Shown piece after piece: positions 33,126 to 46,400 of a stretch of 64,000 nt of DNA. The notes beneath the pieces are model-generated. The model was not told where the DNA came from. It was given only the letters and a program-made list of their open reading frames with translations, and did not search any database. The first letter of the stretch is position 1, and every line of letters starts with the position of its first letter. Location: the NCBI GenBank assembly GCA_009741485.1, contig CM019230.1:9478230-9542229 (forward strand), written 5' to 3'. The translations under genes were made by a program, and so were the position numbers. The stretch comes from Malurus cyaneus samueli (taxonomy: Eukaryota; Chordata; Aves; Passeriformes; Maluridae).

Positions 33126-35002
33126 TGGCTGTGATTGTGGATGTGGGAAGGAATCCGAGACCTGAGCATATCACCATGCACTTTTCTGTGCAAATTCCAT
33201 GAAACTGCAATTTCTGCAATTTTAGCTGGTGAACAAACGTATTTCAGGTTCCACCATCTCAGAGTCAATACCAGAAGGAAAAACCCCCACAAACATATAA
33301 AAATGTGATCCATTCCCCCAGTTGTTTTCATTAAACTGAAAGAAATTCAGTAAAAATGAACCTATGAGTTGAAAAAGCTCATATCTTCTCCATCAGAACC
33401 CATCTCAGTGAAAGATTTTCCAGCACCTTTTGGCAAACCCTGGTACCTGCACACCCGTGCTTTTGCAGGAAGCACACTCACTCAAGTATTCTGGTGTGGC
33501 AGTTTCTCTGCCTTTCACATAGAGTCCAGAGAAATGAATTTTTTTCTTCTAAATCTCGTACTTATTTGACAGTTCAGCATTAATCACTTTTTTTTTTAAA
33601 GGCAATTTCTATCTCTTTTGATTGAAGAGATGAACTTGAATATGTGGTTCCTGAGGGATTTAGAGCTGTCTCCCAAATCTCTCCAGGCTCTGGATTTTAT
33701 GGCTCTGCTCTCTTAGCTCCAAGGGAATCCTTTTTTCCTACATGTGTTACTAATCACTGCTTCTCCTGGGTGGACTCTGAATGTTCATTAATACTTTTCC
33801 CTGTGTGGTTTTCCAGGACAAGAAGATGGTCCTGACACCCCTCCTGCTTGCCAGGGACAGGCTGGGGGTTAAATCCATGCAGCCAGTTCTCTGAGGAAAT
33901 TCACTGATTCATGTGACATTGAACCAAGGCTGAAACAGCTCCAGCACTGACTGAACAAATAGATGTGCTACATGTTGGTTTGAGGCTTCTGCCAGAGTGG
34001 TGTGGTGGGTGCTATAGGAATTTTTTAAAATTTAAATCATTGTAAAGAAAACCATATATCTGTCAGAGTGTTATGACGGTGCTATAGGAGGTCTTTTTCT
34101 ATTTAAATCATTGTAAAGAGCACCAGATACCTGGCACAGTTTGATTCTGATTGATGTGTCACAGAAGTTGTATGTGAAGAGGGGAAGGGAAAGATGAAAG
34201 TTCTGGACATGGGATAGAAATCCTCCATGGATTCAGCAGCTTCAAAACAGTCAGTTGTGGGTTTGAGCTGCACTGCAGCACCGTTTTCAGCACTGCTCTG
34301 CAGCACAGGGGTGAATGGAGCAGGATGGGACCTGGGAATATCAGTGCTGCCATCGGCAGAGATGGAGAAAGAAGGCTCTGAAAACACGGAAGAAGCAGAG
34401 CTTTAGTCCTGAATGGGCACCTGGAGCTGCCTGTAAAAGCTCAGGAGCCATGGCTCGCAGAAATGGAATCCTGATTGCTCAAAACTGCTTCTGCAGGGAT
34501 GGAGAGGTGTTAACCCCTCGTGTCTGTCTGTCTGTCAGCTATCCCTGCCTTCTGCTCCTTGGCCATTTAGGTCCTGTGGCATCTTTGAGTCAGTTTAGAA
34601 AAGATCAATAACACACAGAAAACATCATTTTTTGGTGCTTGTAGACGTTGGCTTTGTGGTATTTAGGACAAACTTCAGTGAAGGAACTTGTACCATAACT
34701 TTCTATCTGACAGTATGCAAAGATTTCTTTAGATCAGAGCTGAAGATATTTTTAAAAGAAAATTCAGATTATTTTATAACCTGGGGTTATTTTAATGGAA
34801 GATACTGATATAGATGAACTTAATTTCATATAACAACTTTTCCCAGAGAATTCTGACTCTTCACTGAAAAACGATTGTCTTCGATCAGGAAATTAAAAAA
34901 TTTTATGTCCAAATTACAGAATCATTCATGATACAGAGCTCTGTTATTGGGGTTTTTTGTTGTTATTATTGTGAAATCACAATTTCTGTAGGCAGTAGGC
35001 TG

Positions 35003-35004
<2 letters not shown>
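33126..35004. other. Non-genic DNA
   Basis: No gene recognised. It contains a two-copy duplication of about 70 bp near 34.0 kb, listed separately. Confidence 0.5.
34009..34139. repeat. 70-bp tandem duplication, two diverged copies
   Basis: The word gtgctatagga starts at 34009 and again at 34079. Both copies continue with a diverged segment and then atttaaatcattgtaaaga, a CCA/ACCA word, atatct/atacct, and the ctgYcaGag-type word. Similarity also reaches about 20 bp upstream of 34009. The copies differ at many positions, so this is an old duplication. Confidence 0.8.

Positions 35005-35042
<38 letters not shown>
35005..35042. repeat. T38 homopolymer
   Basis: Thirty-eight consecutive T. On the minus strand this is an A38 tract, with an AATACA word about 13-20 bases upstream, so a retrocopied poly(A) tail is possible. 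The neighbouring sequence looks like an old LINE rather than a gene copy. Exact length is likely to be variable or affected by sequencing. Confidence 0.95.
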
Positions 35043-35043
<1 letters not shown>

Positions 35044-35106
35044 GTGAAAATGTTGTGTATTAAAGAAAATGAGTCTATCAGTAAAGCTTTCACATAAAAT
35101 TTATGA

Positions 35107-35185
35107 CCAGCCCTGCTCTAGAGCAGATGGCCACCATCAGAGACAGGATAGTGAGTAGACAAGCCCCTGCTCTGATCCAGCAGAG
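35107..35185 (-). mobile_element. L3/CR1-like ancient LINE fragment
   Basis: On the minus strand the stretch reads as a 'ctgctggatcaga' word, then 'gtctactcactatcctgtctct', then 'ggtggccatctgctctagag'. This order is familiar from the 3' region of old amniote L3/CR1-type LINEs (ctgctggatcagaccag ... atcctgtctcc ... agtggcca). Identification is by eye. It lies about 65 bp from the T38 tract. Confidence 0.6.
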
Positions 35186-37002
35186 TGATTTTTATATTCC
35201 AATGTAAATAATCATTTAAGAAGTAGCTGTTTGGGGCTCCCTTAAGCTTTCATCTGGGGGTCTGCAGGCTCTGTTTTTAACTCAGCAGAGAAGGATCTTT
35301 GTAAAAAACTGAAGGGGGAAAAATAATTCCAACAACCCCAGTGGTCTCCTTCAGAGAATAAGGATATTAACTTCAGCTTTAATAAAAACATAATGTTAAC
35401 TAATCTACTGTGAAGAGCTCCAACTGCAAACTGTAGCAATTTGCTAGTGAAAAATTGGAAGGGGACCAAGAGTTGGAGGGAACCTGCAGTCATTAGCTGC
35501 AGATTAAACATGAATTAAATTACTTACGATTGTGTCAATCCTTCCATTGCAAGGATTGTACCTTTCCAGCATTTCACTGCTGAAGGGAAGAAAGACAAGC
35601 TCTGGCTGGATTTGATCCCTCACTGTGGTGGGGAAAACTTGAGAAGGTGGGATGTGGGATGCTTGTGATGCACAGATTTTCTGCAGTGTTTGGAGAGGTG
35701 GAGCCTTCTAGGGCTGCTGGTTCTGCCACTGTAAATATCCCTTCGAAAAGTAACATTTCAGGTTTTGGATCCCAGAATATTGTGGTCACATATCTCCAGG
35801 ACATGAGATGTTTTTCCAGCAGTAAGGTGGGATAATGATGCATCCCCAGGCTGGAGAGCAGAGGCATTTGTTCCAGCTAAACTTCTGGATTAAGATGAAG
35901 ATCAGCTGAGGAGCAGTGTTGGGATCAGGTCCACTGAAGGCTTGTGTATTTGTATGTGCTTTCAGGAATTTTTCCCTGATGTGGAGCAGTCAGTTATGCA
36001 GATGCCTTGGTGTGTCAGGGAATGCTGGCTGTGGACTCCTCAAGTCTGTGCTCAAGGGTCATTGGAACAGACTCCTGAAAAAAAACTGTTCCTCCGACAT
36101 CTCTTAAAATACGTGCATTTTATTTGGTAAAATTGGTTACATTATTCATCACATTGGTCCTGTTGCAATACAGATGAACACTCAATCCAAAATTACTAGA
36201 GTCTCAACAAAAAGCCTGTGTCCCATTTTTGAGAGCATCTGGACCGTGTGAAAGACCTTTGTATGGAGCTCTGTTATAGTAATGCACAACCTAATTCTAA
36301 AAATTGTCCTGCCTTCATTGGAGGGAAGTTTGTATTCATTCTACTCCATTCTAAGGCTTTCATTCCCCCTCTGGGATGTTTACTACTAAACACACAGGCT
36401 TGCCTAAAGATACAGAAAAGTGTCAGCAATGTGCAGACTTCCAAAAGACCATTCCAAATTGTGTGAACAATAAGCAGAAATGGAATCCTAATTGCATGGC
36501 TTATGGCTTATCCCTAAAACACTTCACACTCAAAGAATTGAGGGGTAATAACTGTTCAAAGTGCAGGACATGTTAAGCCAATCCCTGTCGGAGCTATCAA
36601 ACCTCATTGCTTGCAAGAAATACATAATCCCTTTTAATCTCATTCCTTGCATTCCGTATGGCTGGAAGGCTCGGTTCCAGTAAAACTGATTTTCTAGTTG
36701 ATGATCAGAATTGTAAAGGAGCTGGGAAGGTGCTCACAGCTCACTGTGGGGCACAGCAGCTCCACTGCAGTGTTTGCTGCATGGACAGGAGGAGACAAGG
36801 AGCAGGGAACAGCCCAGGGCCAGCTCCTGATGTAAATCCAAGGGTCAGGAACGTTTGTGTCCAGGCTTACCTGGCTACAAAGTGAATCTCCAGTCATAGG
36901 CTTTTTACACACAAGGAAACAGGAGCAGTGTTTTCCCTCTGGGACTGGACTGAGGGGTCACTGGTGGCTGCCTGGAATGTGGCCATGGGAAATGGGTGGT
37001 GT
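35186..37002. other. Non-genic DNA
   Basis: No gene recognised. Two short frames on the plus strand (36248-36466 and 36376-36576) are rich in cysteine near their ends, but are short and overlap in different frames. I could not link them to a known protein. Confidence 0.5.
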
Positions 37003-37490
37003 TGTTGCCTTGATGGCCAGTGTTTAATAATGACACAGACACAGTTAAGGGGATAAAAAGGGTTTTACCTCGGTATTTGGGATCCCAGGTGCACAACTTG
37101 ATGGCAGAATGCACACCCGTGTATAGCACAGGTACAAGTTTTATAGGTTTCAGGAATTAGCATATCTATCTAGGATTCCCCAATAAGAAACTTCACAAAT
37201 GCAGTAATGTCCCCCTATTCTAATGAATCCCCCCCAGATGAGGCCAGAGCCCAGTTTACACAGGATGTTCCAGAGAGAAGGCTCAACCAAGGCTGAGCTC
37301 GGGTTTTAAGATAGCACAGGGCACACTGAGCCCTTCCTCAGGATGTTTGGTCTCTCTGCCCAGCAGAACTCCTAAACTAAGCTGGAATATCAGGCTCCAG
37401 GAATTACAAGCATGTGGGCTAAAGGGTACAGCGGAATGCATAGAGGGTGCAGAAAGTGCAAAAAGGAAAAGCAAAAATCATCAGGCATCA
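37003..37490 (-). mobile_element. Solo LTR of an endogenous retrovirus, class I-like (copy 2, inverted)
   Basis: This 488-bp unit is the reverse complement of the LTR at 7587-8072, with identity above about 90% by eye across most of its length. It is flanked by a perfect 4-bp target duplication GTGT (36999-37002 and 37491-37494), and its ends show the same TG...CA boundary. The TATA box is at 37139-37145 on the minus strand. Most divergence between the copies lies in the first 110 bp (U3 start). No internal retroviral sequence adjoins it. Confidence 0.9.
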
Positions 37491-40400
37491 GTGTCTTCTG
37501 TAAGAAATGCCCCACTGGGTTTAGTAATGCTCCCTGTTGTCTCTGCAGCCTTTGCACTGCTCAGCACAGCTGAGGGCAGGCATTCTGTGCAGGAATAGGA
37601 CACCAGATCTTGATTTTATTCCAGCATGGTAAGGCATAGGGCTTCTTCTCTGAGAGACAAACAAACAAAATCACATTCATCCCTAACCTGAACAGTTCCA
37701 GTTCCTGAGGTTTTTGGAATGGGGGGAGCTGATGTAAGAAATGCTGGCCTTTGGAATGAGAGTAATCAGCATGTGAGTGGCATGGCACTATTCAATAGGC
37801 CTGGAGGGAGGGGTGTGTTTCCCACTGGGAAAAAGATTTAGGTTGTGTCTTTCAGAGTACTTTCCTACATACCCAGATTTATGGGAATGAGCAATGTGGG
37901 CTCCAGGGAGCATGTTGGTTGCTGGATTAGCCTAGATGTGACCAGGAAATATGTTAAATCCTGGTGTAGGGCTGCTTTTGTCCAAGTGAGTTTCCATTTT
38001 AGAGCAGGGCAGAGGCTGAGGGACAAGCCTGCCTTGGTGGGCAGAGCCAGCTCTTGGGTGGCAGTTCAGGTGAAGCCCCCATGGGGTTTAACATGTGGAA
38101 ACAAACTCTCTTCTATCCAGACACTGCAATAGATGGTGTTGTGTGAATGCTTCCAAGATAGTACTCGAAAATAAAAAAATAAAATCTACCTCCACCTCTT
38201 GCTGTTTCTCTGCATAGTTTGCCAGGGACCAGTGGGATTTTTGCTTGGCTTCAATCCTAATCAGTTTTCTTCTGTTTAATAAACCCCTTTTTGAGAATTT
38301 CTCACCTAGGATGCTGCTCCTGAAATGGTCAATTGTAGCTGTTCAGTTTCAGTGAAACAAAGAGATTATTTGAATGATTCCAAGTTGACCAGAGATATCT
38401 CACAATTGGATCAGTCTGCAGAACTTAGTCTGAGGTGTTCAGAAGAGCTTGGGAGGGATGAAAAGTATTTCTGGCAAGCCATTGTCTTGTGATAGTTCCA
38501 CTTCATGCTGTGAGCAGCAGTCTGGGTTTTATTTTGGCTTGCAGGGCAGAATAAAAAAATAAATATATAGGAATTGTCAATTGTGGAACAAATCAAAGCT
38601 CATATGGGGGTTATTTCAACCTCTTCATTTAATGTAGGTTAGTCTCTAGCTAAAAATACAATTTGACAAAAGGAGAGCTGAAACATGGTTAATGCTGAGA
38701 TTCAACTTAGTGACCTTCCTTGGCTCTTCTCCAAACTGACTTACTTTTAAAATATACTGTTTGGTGAAACTATCTTTTCAGTCTGCCCAGGCCCATCAAT
38801 TGCTGAGCCCTGCAGGTGGGATCTAGTGGAGATGGAGCACAAAGTGAAGGGCTGGGTTTGGTAAGGACTTACTTTACAGAGGCTATGTTAGATAAAACCT
38901 CCTCTGCTCTCTAGAGATGGTAGAGACATTTTGTATTTGTAGTCTTCATGTTGAGCTGAGTGCTGCTCCACGCTGGGTCGTGTTTTCTTCCAGCTGTCCA
39001 TCCCAACCTGTGGCTGTGCTGTGGCCTCCAGGTCGCTGTAAAGGACACACCTGTTTCAAGCTTTAGTGAAGGATTTTTTGCTATTTTTGTTTTTTGGTGG
39101 GCAGTAGATTGGAATGAGGAGCCCAGAGAGGCAGACAGCAACCTCTGCTCAGGGGGAGCAGCTGAGCCAGGTGAGAAATTTCCTGCTATCGGAGCAAACA
39201 GGGACAGCTGGGTTTTCAGTGGGGATAATTCCATGATTTCACCCCAGGAACTGGCTCCATAGGGCTGTTCTATAGAGTGAAGACTGGGATGTGTAAATCA
39301 CAGCCAGGAAATACTGCATTAGTAAACCTCCTGTTACATTTTCATGGATGGGGGGAAAAGAGAGGAGCATCTTCCCCCATGATAAAATACTGCAGCAGAC
39401 GTCACTGATGGGGCTGGGTAGGGACAGCAACACAAAGATAAGGACACTTCTCCTCCCCCACTCCAAGCACCTCCCTCGCTTCCTTTCTTCTCTTCCCTTT
39501 TTTTTCTCATTTTTCTGAGTTAAGAGGATTTTTTAGGCACAGTAACGAGCTTTTGCTTTGAACTTGGAATATGCATGCTGCGAAGAAAGCCCCTGGACTG
39601 TCCTTACTTAGTATGCCCAAATATGATTAGTGTCAGACTATGAAATATCACTTCCTTATCTCTAGGAGCCAGCAGACGGGAGCATTTCTAGGGATCACGG
39701 TCTTTTTATTTTTTTGGCAAAATGCCGACTTTGAGAAGGAGATGGTTTGTGTGCAGTCTCTTCACTCTCATGATTCGCATAAGCCTCTGGAGAATCTCTA
39801 TGTTTCTCTCTCTACTCTCTCCCTCTGTGCTCTCTTTCACTCATTCATTCCTTACTTCATCCCTCATCATCTGCCTTGACACTAATTCATGATCAAGAGA
39901 CATAATTTTCAAAATGGCAGTTGGTTTGGAGTGAAATTTCGTTCTCAGTCATGTCACTGTTTCACTTTTCACTGAGAAGCAGCCCCTTCCCTCTCACTCC
40001 CCATCAGAGTTAGAGTTGTAGAGATGCTTCAGGAAGATTCCTGGCTACAGGAATTAATTATTTGGGACATCACACAGGCTTCATTGCTGTTATCTGCTGA
40101 ACAATATTGCTTTGGCAAGAAAAAATTGCCCAGCCCAATTTATTCACATATTAAGGCTCTTGCATGTCAACAACTGCAAACTGTGGATAAAGGATTTGTA
40201 TCTCCTGTAATTTTAAGATTTCTTCAGTGGTTTTATTTAGGAAAAATATGAGAAAAGGGAAGAAAATTAGTAATAAAATGTGTTCCCCTCCTCGCTTCTT
40301 AACAGACTGCCAAAATTGCCTTCCTTCCCCCCAAAAATCCCGAATGTGTGGAATAATAGGAGAAATTTATTACAAATGTATTTCTTCGATGCCTTTGAAT

Positions 40401-43400
40401 GCTTTTGTTTCCAATTCTCTTTGATCTTCATGTGGGCTAAAGATAAGGACTGAAACTCCTTTTTAACATCTTCACTCAGATCTGGCCCTCACAATGTATG
40501 CAGAAGAATTCTGCTGAAATCAGAGCCTGGGTTTAAGCTCATTCTCTTAAGCATCTTTGAATTGCAGGCTTTGATTGTGATCTATTTCTGTTTGCAACTT
40601 GGAAATGTTTAGGATTTGATATATATCAAGTTTAATACTCTTACAAGCACCATTGGTCTCTACTGGAAAGGATTAGAGCACTTCAGTTTTAAGTCCTAAA
40701 CCTTAATACTGCTCTGAAAGACTCTTCCAGTTAAGTAACAGCACATACAGCACTGGGTTTTAAGCTGCAGGAGCACTGATTCTGCTGCCAGGACATGCCT
40801 CCAGGCCTGGCTGATTTTGTGCTGACCAAAAGTTTTATTGGAATCATTGCATCAGAAATATCCTTGCTATTTTAGATGAAATTGTGAAACTGCAGGTACT
40901 GCTCTAAACAGACCCTTCTTTGAAGTAGGTCGAAGAGCAGATGTCCTAGTTATAATCAAAACTGAAGGAGAAAATACTGAGGCTACTGTGAGAAGGAGCA
41001 TGCTGAGATTTGAGCTGAGAGGTTGGGCTGAACTCTGAAAATCAAGGGAAATGGTGCTATAAGGAGTTTGTTGGCTTTGAACTCTGCAGTGTATTTTGAG
41101 CAAGGATTGAGTCAAGGGTTCAGGAAAGGCTGATCATCCAGAGGAGTCTGCAGGTGGGTGCTTAGAGACCTGGGAAAGTGTGATCTATAAAAGAGGAGAA
41201 ATTCTGGTGTTTTAATTGAGAGTGAGAAGACAGAGGAGACACAAGAAGCAGACTTTGTGAGTGCAAAAGCTATTAGAAAGAGAATGAGGAGAACTTCTGG
41301 ATTGTGTTGCCCCAGGTCTGCAGGGTAGGTGTTAGGAGAAAAATGTCCAGCCATGGAGGCAGCAGAGCTCTGGAGGAGTTTGGAAGAAGCATGGAACAAG
41401 TGAAGTTGTTTAATAACTGCTTGGGAAACATGTAGAAGGAAAGACATGATCCTATCCAGAGCTGATCCTGTTTTGGGGTACAAGCAGGGCAGTAACACAG
41501 CCTTATAACATCTTTTAAATCCTTCTGTAGATATTCAGTGATACTGCTTTAATTCTTGATTCACCTAACTGGCACCTTAAGCCACCTCAAATCCATCACA
41601 ATGAGCTGCCATAGGCTGTAGGGAGCATGTTACATTAGGATATTACAATTTTGTTTCTTTTGGGCTCATTTACCAGCCTACTTTGTTCATAATAGGCCTC
41701 TTATTTGAAATATTCATTGACAACCAAAGTGCATTTTCTTGACTGGAAAATGTTGATTTTGAGGTTAGGACCTTCAAATGTGTTCAGCATTTGCCAGCCC
41801 TTCTCCTGTTGAATCCTACGGCAATAATCCTATTGATCGCAGTGGGAGTAAAATTGATGGGAACACAAAATAAAAGGAAGCCTTGGAAAACCTGCTCTGA
41901 GCATTTTGTGACTCAGGTGTCAGAGGAAACATGATGTAATCAAGTGTCAAAGGTACTCTGAAACCTTTCATGAGGAATTTGTCAAAATAAAAGTGAGCTT
42001 CTAAATGGATTAACATTTTTGAAGCAAAAAAAAAGGTCTACTATAGGGAATTTAATAACTTCTCTCAAGGTGTTGGAGCAAACCTCAGGATGTTGTCTTT
42101 TTTTCATGGAGAGGAAGCCTGAGCAAAGTGAATATATTTTGAAATGTGGAATCAATTTCCTTGTTAGCTTTATTGCCATCAGCAGGGAAGGAGGCTCTTG
42201 GTGGAGAGCAGGAGGTGCCTCAGCAGAAATTCGAGGATAAGCATCTCCTTGTGGGTCTCAAGGAGTGGCTCTCATGGGATCTCTGGTCCAGGGAAGGAGT
42301 TTCCTATGCCCCCAGTGCTTTCTGGACCTCAGGCATTCCTGCAGGGTGTGGCACTGCCCTATCCCCTGGGAGGTGGTGGCAAATACTTAGACTGTGACAT
42401 TTATAGATACATCAAATGTTTGGAGAGAGAGGATTTGCATGTCCATTTACCTTTCAGTGAGACCCTACTTCAGTTGTGAAGCTGGAGGATATGATTGTTT
42501 CTCAGTCCATGCCAAGGAGAGTCCTTCTTCTAACCATTCCATGGTTCTTCGTTCCTCAGACCTCAGACCTCACCTTCTTTGTTTCCCTTCTGTGTTCTGT
42601 GAAATGACTGACAGATTAAAATAATGAAAACTGAAAAGTTGCTCCCATCACTCACATTCAGTCTATGTCCAAAAAGTTTAATTCTAGACATGAAATTTGC
42701 TCTGTATTTTTTAATTTAACTCACAATAACATTTTCTCTGAAAATCTTTAAAGATTTTACTTCTCCCTGCATGATTATGAGCTCAAAAAGAACTGGTCAT
42801 AAGTTCAAATACTTGGATTTGTGGCTGTGATTGCTTCTTGTGGGTATACTTTGCTCTTCTTGGATTTGCAGTTCTCAAAATACCAACTGGAATAATAAAC
42901 CCAATGTGACCCATGCAATCCTCTGCTCAGGTTTAGGTTCAGCAGAGATTTCTGCCTCCAGTGCTGCTCCTGTTTTTTATCTGCTCGATGGCAGAAGCTC
43001 CCTGGAGTCCAATGGCTCAGCTCTCCTTCCCAGCCTGAATTTTGTTTGTAGCCGGGCAGGTTTGCACCATCATGTGTTTGTGGCTTTGATTCTGCTCTTG
43101 GCTTCACAAAACCTTGCGCACAGCCTGGACTGAATTGAGCCTGTGGAGGGCAATAAGCTATACTGGGTCTCAGACATGGATTTTGGGGACCTTTTATGTC
43201 TTCTGACTGCTCTGTGAAATCCAGAGAATTGGCTGTAGGGAGTCAGTGCTTCCAGTCCCCTGAGTGGGACTGAGCCCTGTGGTTCGATGAGTTCTGTGCT
43301 GCTTCTCAGCACACATCTGCCTTTGAAAATAGGTTCTGTGGTTTGCTGTCACACTTCCTGCAGGTTCACCCTTGCTTTTCTGTGACTCTGTCCAGGCACA

Positions 43401-46400
43401 TTTCCTTTCCCCTGTATTTGTGGAATTTGGGAGGTTTGTTCTATCTATTGCTGCACCAGAGAGGATTAAAGCCCACTTCTTGCACAGCTGGGGCAATCAT
43501 GTCACTACAGTGTTTAGGGTCCAAATTTTTCAGAAAATGTGAAAATACTTACCTATATGCTCTTAAATTTGGGTTTGTAAGGAGAGAGGGAGAGAGAGGT
43601 ACCCAAGGATGTAGGTAGGTGTCCTTGCAGTAATTCACATTAAAAATGTGAAGTATCTGCTCTTATCTTCTGGTCAGCATTGTTTTGGCAGTGCTAAGTG
43701 TTACAGTCTAAAAACAAATGAAAAGCATATTTGGGAGATTAAAAATGTTCCCTTTCTGGAGGCAGATTGATATGAGGTATGAATTCCTCATAGGAGGAAA
43801 GGGCAGAGAGGCTGCTCAAAGTGAAAACTTTCCATGCAGGCAAGTGGGACACGACAGAATCTTGTGGATGCTTATGTTCAGTCTAATATAGAATTTCAGA
43901 AAGTCTTTGGTTTGGCAGTGGATGGATCCCTTGCAATATTCGGATTTTGTGCAGGAAATAATATGAACCACTGTACTCAGTATGTTTTCTGACAGCAGGA
44001 ACAATTAAAAACTGTGACACACTGCCTGCTTTCCATCTCCAGCTGTCTTGCTGTACTAACTGCTCCCTTCATACCCTGCTAAATTCCTGCTTTAGCGTGA
44101 AGCAATTTTGCCAGTGTGTCCAAGGAGACAAAAGAGCAAGCAGAACAGAGAGAATCATTGTTCAAGGCTCAATCCTAAATTGCTTTCACAAAATCCAAAT
44201 GTCAGGATAAAGACAATGACTTGCTGAGAAGCTTCCCCCTTCCTCTAGAAATAGAGAAGCAAATAAAATAATAAGCACACAACTTCCTGAGTGTGTGGGT
44301 GCGGTCAAAGTGCGGCATTATGCACTTTAGTAGGAGAATCTCAGGCAAAACCAGATTTTTGCTGTAGCTTCAGGGTACCTGGCCCGTGTGGCACCAATTG
44401 ATTTTTGTTTGTCTCCGACAGTGTGGTGATGTGATGCTCAAAACTGCGCAAAGAACTGGAATGGCCTTAGCTGGGTTTACCTGCAGTTCCACACAAAATT
44501 CTGTGGTGTTGGCTCAGGGCCTGTGTGCAGCTCATGTGTTCTTCAACTCATATTGCTGGGATTGGAGAACTTCTGATATTCGGTGTGGGGGAGTTTCCTT
44601 GGTGTTGAAATCATTCCCTGGATGTAATCTGTGCTGGGGATTGATATGGGACTAGTTGTCTTCATATGGGAACTGCAAGAAATGTTAATCTACAGCTGAG
44701 TATTTTGTTTGGTGTACTTCTAGGCTTCCTTGTTTTTAAGAAAGACAAACATTTAGATGCAGTGCAAGGCTTTTACAGGTATGATAAAATCTCCAGTGTA
44801 AAGCTTTTGTGGGAGCCTTGGCTGTGGCAGATTGCACCAGCTGATGTCTGGGTTCTGGACTTCTTTGGGCATCTGGTCCCAGTGAAAACAAACAGCTCTT
44901 TTCCTGTTCTTTGTCATAGATACTTGGCCTTGCACATCTCTGACTGACTTGGACTGTCCATGGGAGGTAGGATGGAATGGAGACAGGCTGAATGCTTGAA
45001 TGGAGACAGCTGGGCAAAGAAAGGACCAGTGAGTTGTCCATGGGACACCCTGATCACCCACACCATTCTGGCCACTCCAGTCCATCACATCTGTCACTTT
45101 GGTTTAGGGAAGGGTGGAATAAGATTCCCTGGAATCAGCAGGATTTGCATTGAATGAATGGATTCTGATAAACATACTTGAGGCATTAGATGTTCTTTGT
45201 CACTGTATTTGTGAAAATGAACCTGTAATTCCTGAAGTAATTATGAGCAAGTTTTCATGGCTTTTTTCAACCCTCCCAGAACCTGTGATTTTTGGGGTTT
45301 GAATTTAAGTACTTTGCTGTTAACACTTCACAGCATTCCTGTGTTATTCTGGAAATGTTCTCAGCTCTGGCACTGTTAGATTTGTGGGTGCTAGGGAGTT
45401 ATGGGATAGAGGTGTACCTCATGGTGGATGTGCTGATAAGGTCATGGCTCATCCTCTAATGGATGCTGCGATACCACCTCTCTGTGTGGCTAAAGATGGG
45501 ACCAGATAGAAAAGATGCCTCTGCAGACACTTGATAGCAAGTCCCATTTGAAATCACATTTATCATTAACTGTTCCTAATCTATCCTCTCTTTCTCTGCT
45601 TGTTAATTCAGAAATACCGAACTGCAATTCCCTTTATAGCTCTGGGGCAAGTGACTAGCTTAAACCCACCTCATTACTTTTAATGAATAAGACTTTTCTG
45701 GATAGATGGTTAGTACCAGAGTCTGTAATCTTATTTTGAGGCCAGGAATTCACTCCAATTAGCAAAACATTTATGCTGAAGAAATCCAAATTCACTGTTG
45801 TTGACAATTCAGTAGATAAAATCTGAAGAAAAAATAGGTGACGTGTGATGGATGGTGGGTAGAGTTTGCAGTACCTAGCATGTGTTATCACATTTAGGTT
45901 ATCTAGTGTGCTTGCGGGGAGTTGAGTCAATAAACAAATTACAGAATGGGGTTGTGAGTTGTTAGTGGATGAACTTCTTCAGTCAGCTGCTGTACTAATT
46001 TGTTTGGTAAACTAGAATATGATCAATGGCCTGATTTTCAGTTGTCCCAGACAGGCTGTGCATAGGTACAATATTGTACATAGGACCAGCAAAGAATTTT
46101 GGAAACCCCTACAGTCCTCTCTTGTTTCCTTATGAATCAGCACCCTAGCAGGGTCTTTGAGATACACTGGAAGGTGCTTTATTATTTGTTTGAATTGCTC
46201 TAAAGAGAGGATGTAGTCTGCTTATCAAGAAGAACTGCTTGTGTGTGCCCAGAATAAAACTGACCTGAAATACTTAGACTTATGACAGTCTTTCACAGCA
46301 TTCAGAAAATATTAGCTCTGCTTTTTCACTGCCTTTGGCCTTCCTGCGTTTGGTCATACTGGAAATTGTAATGCCAAATTGCAGCAATGAAACTAAGTCC

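Noticed and set aside
36248..36576. Two cysteine-rich overlapping frames on plus
   Set aside because: They are short, lie in different frames, lack a recognisable domain, and no splice or frame continuation supports a gene or a named pseudogene.
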